Source: Ricordea florida | Lineage: Eukaryota; Cnidaria; Anthozoa; Corallimorpharia; Ricordeidae | DNA length: 64,000 nucleotides | NCBI GenBank assembly: GCA_949710005.1 | Contig: OX453275.1 | Coordinates: 26,072,218-26,136,217 of the forward strand | Direction: 5' to 3' | Shown: piece by piece, positions 23,521-35,100 of the stretch | Position numbering within the stretch: position 1 is the stretch's first letter | Layout of the letters: each line of letters starts with the position of its first letter | Notes under the pieces: model-generated | Database searches by the model: none | Told to the model about the DNA's origin: nothing | What the model saw: the letters and a program-made list of their open reading frames with translations, nothing else | Position numbers and translations under genes: made by a program

Positions 23521-24121
23521 CGGCTTTCTTGTCGTTAGGGCTCTATGCTAGCCAAACTGCACACCCCTACCCTCTCTACCCCTACTACAACAAACTCTGC
23601 CTTTGTATCACCATTTCCCCACTCGGCGTGACACGGCTTCGCTTTTCTATTGTCTTGGCCATTAGCTGTGAAGAGCTTCTGCCGTCTTGAACCAAATATT
23701 TGTTTTCTTTGTACTGTTGGACTTAATGTTTGTATAAATTAGCACTAAGCGGAAATGAATCAATATCAGGTGTTCAGACGTTGTTCTTAGTGGTGTTTTC
23801 TCTTGGGCGACGCGAGTACAGGAAAATACTGATGACACGTAGAACGTTTCTACTCAAGTGGATCAAAGATTCGGAATATTTGAAACATGCTCTTGCAGGC
23901 GAGTCTTTCATATAAACATATCGATAGCTCGATATCTGTACACATGGAAATGTGGTATCTTCTGTAAAAGAAAAAAAACAATGTTTTGACTGCATTAATT
24001 TTCATCTCAATCGATTATGCCAGTAAGTGGGAAGCTGACAGATTTCTTGACCTCTTGGCGTATGGACTATAATACACTCTAAGTCCGCGTTAGAAGCTGT
24101 GGGTATCGTATTTTACCCATT

Positions 24122-24751
24122 ATGGTGGACTCAAGGTTTCTTATCGTAACAACGCTCTGTTACGTGGGGATATTCGCAGTGATTGTCATAGTTTGTTGCT
24201 GTGCATGGACAAGGTATTTGAAAAACGAAGGTCGTGGATCGTCTCGTTTCAGAAAAAAACAAAAGGCACGTGCTTCTGGAAGGCGACTTCTCAACGCACA
24301 GAACACCCATCCTCCGGAATATGCAACGGCTTCGACCCCGATGTGGATTCCCGAACGCCACAATTTTGCCGAGCAGAACGTTTACTTGCCTATTCAAAGA
24401 ACAAACAATAGCATGCAACGAACTAATCTTTATCCCATGGTTAGTCATTACCCTATGTTTGATTATCAGCGAGGGAATTTCTATGCCACTAGCGTGACTA
24501 CGGGCACATACGAAGTTGATGTGAATGTTGACGCTGCCAGTATGGCTTATGGAGACACAAGTCAGGGCTGTTTTTCGGGCGAAGACTTTAGCGACGCAAC
24601 GAGTTCAAGATTCGACGGTGCAGAAATCGTTCGCGTTGGGATTGACGAGGGTGAAAAGGACCCTCCACAGACACCTGAAACTATTACGCCCTCAGTGGAG
24701 AGCGGCGATGAAAAAACTCAAGTCGATAGTGATGCTACGAGTCGGGCCTGA
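24122..24751 (+). CDS. Single-pass membrane protein, 209 aa, unrecognised
   Basis: An intronless frame from ATG 24122 to TGA 24749-24751 encodes a short N-terminus, a strongly hydrophobic segment at about residues 7-29 (IVTTLCYVGIFAVIVIVCCC) and then a basic stretch (RYLKNEGRGSSRFRKKQKAR). A polar, Tyr/Thr/Asp-rich tail without Cys clusters follows, ending in an acidic Ser/Thr region. By the positive-inside rule the tail is cytoplasmic, so it is probably a type III or signal-anchor protein. Tyr motifs such as PPEYATA and YPMF could be sorting or kinase sites; that is inference. A polyadenylation hexamer lies 98 bp after the stop. It may be lineage-specific. Confidence 0.7.
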   Translation: MVDSRFLIVTTLCYVGIFAVIVIVCCCAWTRYLKNEGRGSSRFRKKQKARASGRRLLNAQNTHPPEYATASTPMWIPERHNFAEQNVYLPIQRTNNSMQRTNLYPMVSHYPMFDYQRGNFYATSVTTGTYEVDVNVDAASMAYGDTSQGCFSGEDFSDATSSRFDGAEIVRVGIDEGEKDPPQTPETITPSVESGDEKTQVDSDATSRA

Positions 24752-24848
24752 AAAGCCCTGAACTCATGAAATCGTGTGACTATGTCAAAAATCCGATTCA
24801 TGCAAACAGCGCGGCGAGTTAATCTATCGTGGAACATTGTTTCGTGTA

Positions 24849-24854
24849 AATAAA
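24849..24854 (+). terminator. Polyadenylation signal AATAAA of the membrane-protein gene
   Basis: First AATAAA downstream of the stop at 24751, at a typical 3' UTR distance. Confidence 0.55.
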
Positions 24855-24859
24855 CCATA

Positions 24860-25929
24860 GTGAAAACTCAAGCAAATCACTTAGGTGGCGCTGCCGAAAA
24901 TGTAAACCCTTCTGTGAAGAGTAAATAATCAAAATTGTATCGTCGCCGGCGACGCCGAAAGAAGATGGCTACCATTGAACTCTCGAGTTGGTTTAATGTC
25001 GTCTTTATCACCACCGTTTGAGTGAGCCATGTTTTCCATTTCCTGTCAAATTGAAAAAATTGGTTTGAACATATTTGGAAGTGGAAAATATTGATATGAA
25101 GTACGCGTCTACACAGATGAGTCAACTGAAATTATTCGGTTCAGTTCGCGTGTCAGTTCATTGTTTACAAACATGAAAACAGGTTCAAGGAAACCAAATC
25201 TTCAAACTCCTTTGTGTTATAGATTGTCCTTTTGATTCTGTCGTCATCTTTCTTCGAGAATTCATGTTTATCGCAAGCTAACGACAACTTAATTTTAATT
25301 GTGATCGTGAGAGAAACAGCAGCCACCCGTGAAGAAGCGATGATGTTCAAATGTCGGGGTAGATTGAAAGGGATTACGATAATTATAAACTAAACACGAA
25401 AGCAAACGATACAATTTATTTGACGCAAAAGCGTTTTTGCTAGTACAGCAAGAAATAGATCTTCCAAGAACGCTTTTTATTTTGTTCATCTTTGACTTTG
25501 TGGCTCCACTAAAAACGCATGTACTTTGGAACTTCTTAACGTGTTTCAAGATACCGTAGTGCGATAATTCAAAGCAGTTGCCAAATATTTTGAGTCTTGG
25601 GCTCAAGATGTTTAGCATGTTTGTTTTTTCCAGTATTACCATAACAGCGTTTATACATGTACGTGCGTATCTGTTACCGAGAACTTCAGAAAGGCAAGCA
25701 CAAAACCACACACTGTATACTTTTACTTCGAAACCATACTAGACTGGGTAAACCACGGGTGTCGTCTGTCTTCTTGGATGTGATTTTTGTATTCCATTAT
25801 TAGTACAAAAACACCATGAAAATGTGTTCTCTGCCCCAAAAACATGACTGATTGATTGACTGAGCATAAGCAATTTTTCCCTCTGTCAGCAGCTGGTTCT
25901 TATTTTTTTGTTTTGAAACTAACAATAAT
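24860..25929. other. Intergenic stretch, nothing definite
   Basis: AT-rich. The minus-strand frame at 25295-25711 has no recognisable domain or splice context. I see no RNA or element boundary. Confidence 0.4.
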
Positions 25930-26400
25930 CATTATTGCACAAGTGTAACTAAGTAGAATTTAGTTACACCAATCACAGCAACATAAAAGTTAACTGTTCG
26001 CCTCAACCTCTGTAGTTTAAGAGGTTGCAAATTATAATAACTAGTTTAGCATAACCACAGTGACTTCTTGTTGCAATCACTGCACCTGTATGTTACACAA
26101 ACTAGAAAGGCCATAAAACATCCTGCCAATTAAATTTTAAGGTGAATCAGCACAACTTCCATAGTTGAAGAGCCTGCAAATTATAATTTTGGCATACTCA
26201 CAATGATTCTTGAGAAATTACAGTAACTGTCTGTTACACAAAGTAGAAATACCATAACATATCCTGCCACTAACATTTAAGGTAAATTGCCACAGCCTTT
26301 ACAGTCTAAAAGCTTGCAAATAATTTATAATGTTTGGATGACCACAGCGAATCTTGACCAATTACAGTAACTGTCTCTTAGGAAGGTAGACAGGCAAAAA
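25930..26400. repeat. Degenerate ~129-bp tandem repeat, 3-4 units
   Basis: Blocks 'agtagaaataccataacata', 'cctgccaattaaa' and 'gcaaattataat' recur at about 129-bp steps with 'ttacagtaactgtctgttac' between. Confidence 0.65.
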
Positions 26401-27199
26401 GAATATTCTAGCAATAAAATTTAATCAGGAATTGTCAGACAAAGGGACACAAAAATATGTTTTTGAATTACTGGCAACTTAAAATCTTCTTTCACAGGTG
26501 TAATGTTGGTACATATGGAAACTAAATATTCATTATTGTTGTCTGTACTTACTGTAAGAATTAAACCACAACCTAAAATGACAAGCCTTGATTCAAAGTG
26601 TAAACTGTTCAGATTCAGCACAATTTTGAGTAGGCAGTTTGACATGCTAATTATATTTTCAAATGTCAAGGTGGAAGGTGCTAGTTGCCAGCTTAGTGTT
26701 ACTGCACAAACCCTGCAAAGGGGAGGGTTCTCTAGGCTTGGTTCCAGCTGGTCTAGGTTAGTTCTTTCAACTGCTGCCCCACCCTACCAATGTGGGTAAG
26801 GAAAGGACTTGACCACAGGTGGACTGACAAACCTTAACTGTTCCCTTCAGATCCCCTGCACAGTTCATGTGTTGCTATGACACAATATTTAGACAACACA
26901 ATCAACTAGTAACTCTCTGATCAGTGATCTCAGCCTTCTTATACAGTCATACATTGGTCAACTAGAAGCTTCAATTTGCTGAATCATCTTTAGTTCCTTC
27001 CCTTGTGTTCTGTCTCTGGTTTTCTTCTGCTTCAGATTTATCCGCATGACTGACTGTTCCTTTCTCACTCCACAAAAGATAGCCTGGTCTACAAAGATAC
27101 CTCCTGACTGTCTTACAGTCCAAGCAGGTGACCACAACATGTTTTTCTCTCTTCTCTAAAAAAAAACAAAGATGATAACAATGCAAAGATTAATATACA

Positions 27200-27332
27200 C
27201 TTAATGATTGGCCCTGAGGGAAACAGTTTTGTTTTCCCAAGAGTCCTGATGTTTGCCGAGGTGAAGTCGAGAGAAACATCAGGACTCGAGAGAAAACAAA
27301 ACTAACTGTTTCCCAAGGGACCACACATTAAG
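27200..27332. repeat. Hairpin element ('cttaatg...cattaag'), copy 1
   Basis: The arms begin cttaatgattggccctgagg and end ggaccacacattaag, with 'aacatcaggactc' inside. Copy 2 is 55381-55517; a rearranged relative is 51444-51650. Confidence 0.75.
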
Positions 27333-27579
27333 TCAGGGTTGTATATAAGAGCCCGCAGCCGGCGAAGTTCGCCGGCTTCTCTGTCAGGTTTCGCCGGCTA
27401 CTTTCATTGCTTGAAGAGTCAAGATATGTCGAGGAGATGATGCTGATCACGTCTAAACTACTTAGGCTCAATAAAAATAAAAATTTGCAGTGCCTATCTT
27501 TTCTGAAAACATATAAAAGACTTCTGACTCAAGGGCAGTTTAAAAACGTTATGGCTGAGACTGTCGTTTAGAGCAAATC

Positions 27580-28160
27580 TTGCTGCGGTGGCGGGAAAGT
27601 ACGAACAATGTGATTTGTTGTCCGCCATATTGGATTTCGTTACATGAATGCAGAATAGTGCGAGCAGGAACCTCGGAAAGAGTACTCTTCGGTCATGACT
27701 ATCAGCACGAAATTGTGAAAAAGACCGACCAGCGAGGTCAAAAACGAAAGCAATCAACCTTAGATCTTTTTTGCCAAGGAAAACGAAAACCAAAAGAGAC
27801 AACTTTAAGTAAAGGTATGTACCCACCTTTGAAAAAATGTCCAAGCAAATCGACAAAAAAGGTACAAAAAATATCATTCCACTTTTTGTTTATACTGTTT
27901 TATTAGTGAAATGTCACCTCGTCTTTCTTTGAGTAACATGGTTTTCACAGTATAACTGCAGCTTAATTCATCCCTCTAATGTCTGAATTTCAGGGCCCAA
28001 AATGCCAGTAAATGCATTTTCCAGCGTTCAGTTTTCCAAAATTTTCCAGGGGAGCATGCCCCCGGACCCCCTAGAAACAATGAGCTAAAGCCCATCGTAT
28101 GGGTCCGTCGGACCCACAATTGTCTACTTTTCAAAAAACTCCGGCTGCTTAAAACCTTAA
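27580..28160 (+). pseudogene. Possible transposon remnant with PIP-box-like peptide
   Basis: The open frame 27580-27906 contains GQKRKQSTLDLFCQGKRK, a basic segment around QSTLDLF, close to the PCNA-interacting pattern QxxLxxFF seen near the N-termini of some hAT-type and other transposases. A possible donor (aaag before gtatgt) lies at 27815. Text at about 28045-28075 (gcatgcccccggacccccta) is of a kind I associate with degraded DNA transposons. No transposase core is present. An ordinary first exon of an unknown gene is the alternative. Confidence 0.3.
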
Positions 28161-28161
28161 A

Positions 28162-28380
28162 GAAAACCCTGATTAAGTGCTTCGTTATATATTTAGACTT
28201 TCCCTTAAGCAATCATATAGCAAAAACAAACAAAACAAAAACTGCACAACTGGTGCGCAAGCAACAACTGCGCAATTGTATCCCGGTCAGGATACATTTG
28301 AATTTGATCAGGGGCATGTGACCAAGAATCAACCAATCACAGTACTAATTTTGTTGTGTGAAAGTCTAGGTATATAACAA
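28162..28380 (+). repeat. Dispersed repeat with 'gttatata' ends, copy 1
   Basis: Shares 'agactttcccttaagc', 'gcgcaattgtatcccggtca' and 'ttggttgattcttggtcac' (or complements) with the inverted copy at 55190-55380. In both loci it adjoins the vicinity of a 'cttaatg' hairpin (27200 and 55381), so the two may form one composite element. Confidence 0.6.
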
Positions 28381-28894
28381 CTTTTGTTAGCTGCTTGTTA
28401 AGTTTGGCAGCAGCTACTCAGTCATAAGTTATATTAATTCAGATTAAAAACAGTCCTTATCAGCACTACTGGTGCCTGGATGATAAAAGTTAACAAACAA
28501 CAAGTCAAGTGACACTTCAGATCAGCAGTTTGGTGGTCCTTTTCTCATGGTAGTTCACCTTGTGAATAAATGTTACCTGGCTATCTGCAGTAATAACAAT
28601 AGTTGGTCTTGTGTAAGGCAAACAATGTAAGGATACAAAGTGCCATTTGTCAAAAGCTGATTAGCACTAACCTGAAGTTACTGTATAATTCAAAATTAAC
28701 CATGCAGTAGTTAAGAGCTACTGGATATGTAAGAACCAAACATAGCTTAATAGTTGGGACTGAATATTAATTCAATATTGACCTAAGGTCAGCAATCAAA
28801 TCTAGAGAAACCAATCAACATAGCAGCACAACCCCATACCCTCACTCACGACATCCTTATCCACCAAGTCCTCTCATTGTTGACACTGGTGGAG

Positions 28895-29150
28895 AGCAGG
28901 GTTCGCACAGTGGTGAGAGCGCTCGCCTTCCACCAATGTGTTCCGGGTTTGATTCCCGGCTCAGCATCATATGTGGGCTGAGTTTGTTGGTTCTCTACTC
29001 TGCTCCAAGAGGTTTTTCTCTGGGTACTCCGGTCTTCCCCTCTCCACAAAAACCAACATTTGATTTGATTTGATTGTAAGGTGCATTTGAAAACTGCATA
29101 CGTTAGTTGAATTTGTGCCGTATAAATAAATGTTACTATTAATGTTATTA
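28895..29150 (+). mobile_element. tRNA-derived SINE
   Basis: A tRNA-like head has an A-box-like 'cagtggtgagagcgctcg' and a B box 'gggtttgattcccgg' (28945-28960). The body is 'gttggttctctactctgctc ... gggtactccggtcttcccc' and the tail 'gccgtataaataaatgtta'. The anticodon region does not fold as a true tRNA. Amplified by LINE machinery in general. Confidence 0.7.
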
Positions 29151-29340
29151 CTGTACTTACGTCGTATTCTTACTCTTGCAGTGATACCGGGCACAAGGAG
29201 AGCATGGCAGTACTTACATATGGTCCTCTTAATAGTTGGGTCCCTGAGTGAACATTAATAGGATTAATATGTATGTGTAATCAAATGGTAATGAGTGAAT
29301 TTAGGGAATAATTTCACTCGTGTTTTGTCCATATTTTAAT

Positions 29341-29547
29341 ATTAGTATAAATACTCAGGTGATTATACAAAATTGTGCGCTCTGATTGGTTCGCTATCTC
29401 GGATTATCAGCAGATAATCACCTTGACCAACAATATGGCTGCCAGTCATACAATGTCAGGCTCAGTGATTATCGGTGAATAGTCACCTCGACTTCGTCTT
29501 GGTGAATATTCACCGATAATCACTGAGCCTTTGGCGAATACTTGTTA
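29341..29547 (+). mobile_element. 'gtgattatcggtgaatattcacc' repeat, copy 3 of 4
   Basis: Starts attagtataaatactcagg and ends ctttggcgaatacttgtta. Internally shorter than 22531-22840: the poly-T segment is missing. Confidence 0.7.
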
Positions 29548-29570
29548 AATATGCAGAGCCTTCAGATTTC

Positions 29571-30003
29571 AGGGTGACAAAGTACTCCTTAATATTTTCA
29601 AACCTAGACACCACTTAAGCACCAAAGAAGAAGTTGCCACAACAACATTGTAATTTCACATGGAAGTTACAAATTAGTATAGCATGGTTTGTAGTGATAT
29701 TTGGTATAAATTCCACGAGGGATATTTCAAAATTGTTGTACGTAATTTCAAGAGCCGTTAGGCGAGTGAAATTTGAGACAATTTTAAAATATCTCAAGTG
29801 GTATTTATACCAAACATCACGTACAAATCATGCTATTATTTGTTTATACTACTACTTGCAAAAGGTTTGTAATTTTCACATGTAGGTATTTCAAATTAAG
29901 CAGGAATACCACTGCTCTTAGCCAATCAAATTACAGAAATTTCTCATGTAGTAGCAAAAACAATGAACTTTTGCGCCAAAATTAAGGAGTAATTTGTCGC
30001 CCA
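29571..30003. mobile_element. MITE with 'tgacaaagtactccttaat' ends
   Basis: The left end tgacaaagtactccttaat is mirrored by attaaggagtaatttgtcg at the right end. The interior also has inverted blocks (tggtataaattcc and ggtatttatacca). No ORF. Confidence 0.65.
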
Positions 30004-30039
30004 TGATATTACAGTGCGACTACTCCAACTAAGGCCACC

Positions 30040-30480
30040 AAATTTGGATCCAGTGTTGGGAAACTGTTTTCCAATGTTGGATTGCTCATGTACCCAATGT
30101 TGGAAACATTTTCTCCAACACTGGAAAGTATAACATCCCATTGTTGCTAATAGTAGTCCAGTGTTGGAATATGCAAAATTCCAATATTGGTTATACTTTG
30201 TCCAGTATTGGAATGTCTAAAAATCCAACCTTGGACTCTATCATACCAGTGTTGGAAAATACAGCGTTCCAATGTTGGAAACAGGTCTTCCATTGTTGGA
30301 AAATGTGGTGTTCCAATGTTGGGAACATTGGAACATTGTTGGATACTATAATTATCATTTTCCAACATTGGAAAATATAACCATTTACCAAAGTTGGAAT
30401 ATCACTTGAATGTACCAATAATCTACCAATAATAATACAGTAATAAACCAACTACATTCCAACATTGGAAAATGTATTTT
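30040..30480. repeat. Minisatellite of a palindromic 12-mer (TCCAACATTGGA-like)
   Basis: At least a dozen copies of tccaatgttgga and variants, in both senses because the core is itself palindromic, separated by about 15-25 bp of variable sequence. Both strands stay open and encode Trp/Asn/Cys-rich peptides, which I take as a by-product. Confidence 0.8.
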
Positions 30481-30499
30481 TTTCCTGTGAAAATAAATT

Positions 30500-30654
30500 T
30501 GGCAAGATTTCTGCACAGGTCCCTACTTCATTATTCATGCAGCAGATGAATTGTTTAGGGTAATACACATGTAAACACTTCTTGTTATTGCAGAATGAAA
30601 CAGTATGGCTACAGCATGCATAATGAAGTAGGGACCTGTGCAGAAATCATTCCA
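30500..30654. mobile_element. Palindromic MITE ('caggtccctactt'), copy 2 of 3
   Basis: Ends ggcaagatttctgcacaggt and acctgtgcagaaatcattcc. Confidence 0.8.
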
Positions 30655-30889
30655 TAAATTTTCATACAAATTTTAAATACCTGTTTTTGATGCTACACAA
30701 CAGAATGATGTTTGGCGAGTTTCTACCGACAAAGATGATTCTTTTTCAGTCTTGTTATGTCTTGTGCAGTTATAGAGCAAATTATATGCGAAATATAGAT
30801 TCTTTTGTTCAGATACTCCATTGTGATTGAATAATTTGTATAAATATTTGTTTGCATGGCCTAGGTTCGAGTGGTCGCACTGTAATGAA
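30655..30889. mobile_element. MITE with 'ggtcgcactgtaa' end, copy 2
   Basis: Left part 'ttttcatacaaattttaaat' and right end 'catggcctaggttcgagtgg'. Same family as 44001-44276. The left terminus appears to have been lost at the junction with the preceding MITE. Confidence 0.6.
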
Positions 30890-31516
30890 GGAAATCCTTA
30901 CACATCAATACAATTTCAACATATTTACAAGCTCTGCTTTGATAAAATTGTCAAAATTCTAATGATTATGAGGCACAGCTTACAGTGGATGATGAACTTG
31001 TTTGGTGGGTTTACAACTTACAAATTCAAATAAATGGTTAGAAATGAGTAATGGTTATTATTATAATTTATGACAATAATTTTTAAATTATTCAAAAACT
31101 AATCACAGAAGGATACAGTATACCGGTATGTGATTGTATGTTCATTAAAAATACTTACAATTTGAAAACTAGTTTCTGAGCGATAGTTTTCATGGTACTG
31201 GCATAAAATCTCGACATCTCCACGTTTTCAGGGTTGATAGCTAGGACTGTATGGGAGGCCTGAAATATAAAATAGAACAATATCTTTTAACACCGTTTTA
31301 GGCAAACCTGCTTTTCTTTGATAATATAAATTAGTTCTACGGTCTCACGAAGGAGTCACTTGGGTGGTGTTCGCGACGTATTGACTTCTTACTGCTAGTC
31401 TTCTTCATGCGATGGTGTCGACTGTTCCCGGTGCAGCATTATATATCACGTTGGTCTGCTCCTTTTCTTTGTTTCGAGCATAAAAACCTCTTACTCGAAC
31501 TTAGTTTGCTATTTAA

Positions 31517-31577
31517 ACATCCAGTGAGTTGATATCCAGTGAGTTGATATCCAGTGAGTTATCCAGTGAGTTGATAC
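31517..31577. repeat. Four-copy 'atccagtgagttgat' repeat
   Basis: Short direct repeats of about 15 bp in the region upstream of the COX10 start. They could lie in its promoter or 5' UTR. Confidence 0.75.
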
Positions 31578-31854
31578 CTTGAATTTATAAAATTACATGT
31601 ACCTGATGTAGGAAATTTAATTTCTGACACGCTTCTTGGTTGACCCGAGGAATTTGTTTAGCTCTTCTACCCATACTGAAGTCACAATTTTCTGGACTGC
31701 GATCAAGCGCTTCAAACCCAGGCTGTCTTATACGAAGGAGTGGGACCAACTGCTAATAGCTGCTGACTGACTTACTGCGGTCTATGAACCGGCGAAACGT
31801 GATTCTTGGCACAAAATGGCTCCAATTGAACCTATGCTATGTGAATAGGAGACG

Positions 31855-32133
31855 ATGGGCTATCGCCTTCTGTTTTGTCGTAAGCAGCCATTTATTTGGT
31901 TTGAACCGTATCGCAATAAGTTCATCTCTCATTATGTGTACTTGTTTGTAGGATGTTGTTCATGGAACCGATCTTTAGACTTCTTCCGTCAATTGCCAGG
32001 AAGCAAGGTTTCCACGAAATGTCTGCGCTTTTTTCATCAGCATGGAGTTAAATGTTCAAGGATTAAACATGAAAGAGTACTATTCAGCGACACGTATAGT
32101 CAACGTAAAAATAACCAAGTTGTTTTTGCCCAG
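31855..32133 (+). CDS. COX10: Probable first coding exon (mitochondrial leader) of COX10
   Basis: An in-frame TAG precedes the ATG. The exon ends at a strong donor (CAG/gtaagc) in phase 0, which matches the phase-0 acceptor at 37356. The 93 residues are rich in Arg, Lys, Ser and Phe and poor in acids at the start ([13 protein letters not shown]), as expected for a matrix-targeting leader. Leaders diverge fast, so assignment rests on position, phase and total length, not on similarity. Confidence 0.7.
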
Positions 32134-35100
32134 GTAAGCGGAAAGTAATGCAATAAAGTTTACGCTGTAATTACGATGCAGTACAGGCATATCCTCGAGT
32201 TAAATTACTTTAGATTGAGCTTTACTTCCGGTCCATTTATTGTTCCTTCAAGTCGTAAATGCTTGAAACTAGCATTAGAAGCAACGATTTTCTTTCCTTA
32301 GCCAGTGTTCCAAAGACATGGAGGTTCTGGAGTTCAAACTGGTAGGAGAACGTAGCTTCAAGCATGGTGGTTGTGAATTTTGCTGCTCCGTGTTTTTTAG
32401 TTCTTTTGGCTTTATTTTTACGACTCTGCCTGCTGCAGTCCCATGAAACAAATTCCAGTTGCATCCATAGTCATACGAACTCGACTTTCAGCACCGGAAC
32501 TACATCCCACTGGGTCAAACTGGCGGCTTGCTGGCAGAAGAGATCCACGAAGCGGTCCGCCATCTTGGAATCTTCGTGTCGATCTGGCGCTGTCTTCTTT
32601 AATCTTCTGCTTTTGTGTGGAGATGTTTCGCTTAATCCTGGCCCTGGTGTAAAGTATCCATGTGCAGTGTGCGCTAAGCCTGTTAAATCCAACCAAAAGG
32701 CTGTCCAATGTGATTATTGCGATCGTTGGTATCATGCACGATGTTGTAATATTAACAACCCTGTTTACGACGCCCTAGCTAATAGCTCTTGCATGTGGAT
32801 CTGCTGTGATTGTGGCCTTCCCAGCTTCTCCAGCTCTCTTTTTGCTTCCAGCAGTGATACCCTGACCAGCAATTTTTTTTCGCCCCTTGACGATATCACA
32901 TCAACTGCCCGTTTTTCTTCTTTCAATTCAACAACAAGTGACGGCGAGCCCTGCGCTTCATCAACTCCTTGTAGACATCCGCCAACTTCGCGAATAGATG
33001 GAAAGAGCTTTACCGCAACTCAATCACAAAAGAATGGTAAAGCATCACAATGTACCTCCACATTACGAGTGTTGTCATTAAATTGTTGCAGCTTGAGAAG
33101 TCATTCGAAGCGGCTACATTTCCAACTCATGGCTGCAATATACAAGCCTGATATTATAAATGCAAATGAGACCCATATTGACAATTCAATCTTTTCATCG
33201 GAAATTCTTGGTGGCAATTACACGATTTTTCGGAAAGACCGTAATCTTAATGGTGGTGGTGTATTAACAGCTGTCTCCAACAAATTGATTGCGACCCACG
33301 AAAGTAATCTGGACTCCAACTGCGAGGCAGTTTGGACGAAAATACATGTTGTGGGAAACAAACCACTCTACATCGGATCCATTTATAGAACACCAAATTG
33401 CGCTGTCGAACCTTTGGACTGTCTGGATCAAACTCTGTCCAGCCTCACAGCGAAATCTCTCCCAAATATAGTACTAACCGGTGACTTCAATCTGCCAGAT
33501 GTCGTCTGGGACGAAGAAGGGGGATACTCGCTAAAACCTAGCTCCGCCTATGGTACTGAAGTAAACACCAAGCTGCTTGATATCATAAACGACCACTCTA
33601 TGTCTCAGCACGTGAAACAACCCACACGCAAAGGAAATATTCTTGATTTAGTACTCTCAACCAACCCAAACCAAGTAAATAATGTCCAGTTAGTCGACGG
33701 CATGAGCGATCACGATGCAGTTCTTGTGGATATCACCTTGAAACCGTCCTTTAACAGAAAACAACCGAGGAAAGTTTTCTTGTTTAAAAAGGGCGACATA
33801 GAATCCGCTCGAAACGTTTTGGAAACACGCCTAGGCAATTATCTTACTAACAACCCACAAGATAAATCAGTCAACGAAAACTACAACTTCTTCACAGAAT
33901 CAGTTCTTAAGGTTATGAAGGAGTACTTCCCCCAAAAGAAACTGGGATCGCGCTGGAATTTACCGTGGTTGAATAGCTCAATCAAGCGCATGATACGTAA
34001 GAAACAAAAACTATATAACAGAGCACGCAAACTAAATAATCAAGCTGATTGGAGAAAGTTTAAAGACCTACGTAAAGTAATTAAGAAAAGGTTGTCTATC
34101 GGTCATGATAAGTACTTGCTGGACCTCCTAACGACCGATGACATGGACCTGGAAAATCGTAAACCTACGATAACCAAACGATTCTGGACCTACATAAGAT
34201 CTAAAAGGCAAGACAATGTTGGTGTCGCTCCTTTGGAGCTCAGCGATGATGTGGCGTCCGATAGTCGGGAGAAAGCCAATTCATTAAGTAATTATTTCAA
34301 GTCTGTCTTCACGAAAGAAGACCTGCAAAACATGCCCCCAGAGGCTACCAGCCCGTATATTGATATATCACCTATCCATTTTAGCACCGCGGGGATAACG
34401 AAACTTCTTCAGAAGGTGAACTGTAAAAAAGCTAATGGTCCTGACGGAATCCCTTGCTACATATTAAAGGAGGCTGCTGCTGAATTAGCTCCTTTTCTAC
34501 AGTTTCTGTTCACGCAGTCGCTCCACACGGGCTCGGTTCCCCAGGACTGGCTTAAAGCGTCAGTAGTACCCGTATACAAGAAAGGTAGCAGAAGCCTAGC
34601 GGAAAATTATCGACCGATCTCTATTACGTCGGTGCCTTATAAAATTATGGAACACATTATCTTCCATGAAATGATGTCCCATCTTGATTCAAATCAAGTG
34701 TTAGTTAACTACCAACATGGCTTTCGCAAAACATTATCATGTGAAACTCAGTTAATCTGTACAGTAGAAGAAATAGCTCGCTCCCTTGATAAAGGTGAGC
34801 AAACTGACCTAATAATCATGGACTTTTCGAAAGCCTTTGATTCGGTTCCGCACCAGCGCCTCCTGATGAAACTGCGCTACTATGGCATACGTGGGGTTCT
34901 TAACACCTGGCTAACGCAATGGCTTACGAGTCGAAGTCAATCAGTTGTTGTTGATGGGTACAACTCCTCGGAAGTGCCAGTTCTATCAGGGGTCCCCCAG
35001 GGAACAGTTCTCGGTCCCCTCTTGTTTCTCTTATACATTAACGACCTAGGAGAAAGCTGTACCTCTAGGATGCGCCTTTTCGCCGATGATACTCTAATCT

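Noticed and set aside
28895-28975. Possible tRNA gene
   Set aside because: A- and B-box-like text is present but the cloverleaf does not close and a SINE body follows.
32418-32735. ORFs overlapping the start of the LINE
   Set aside because: Shadow frames of the 1178-codon LINE ORF.
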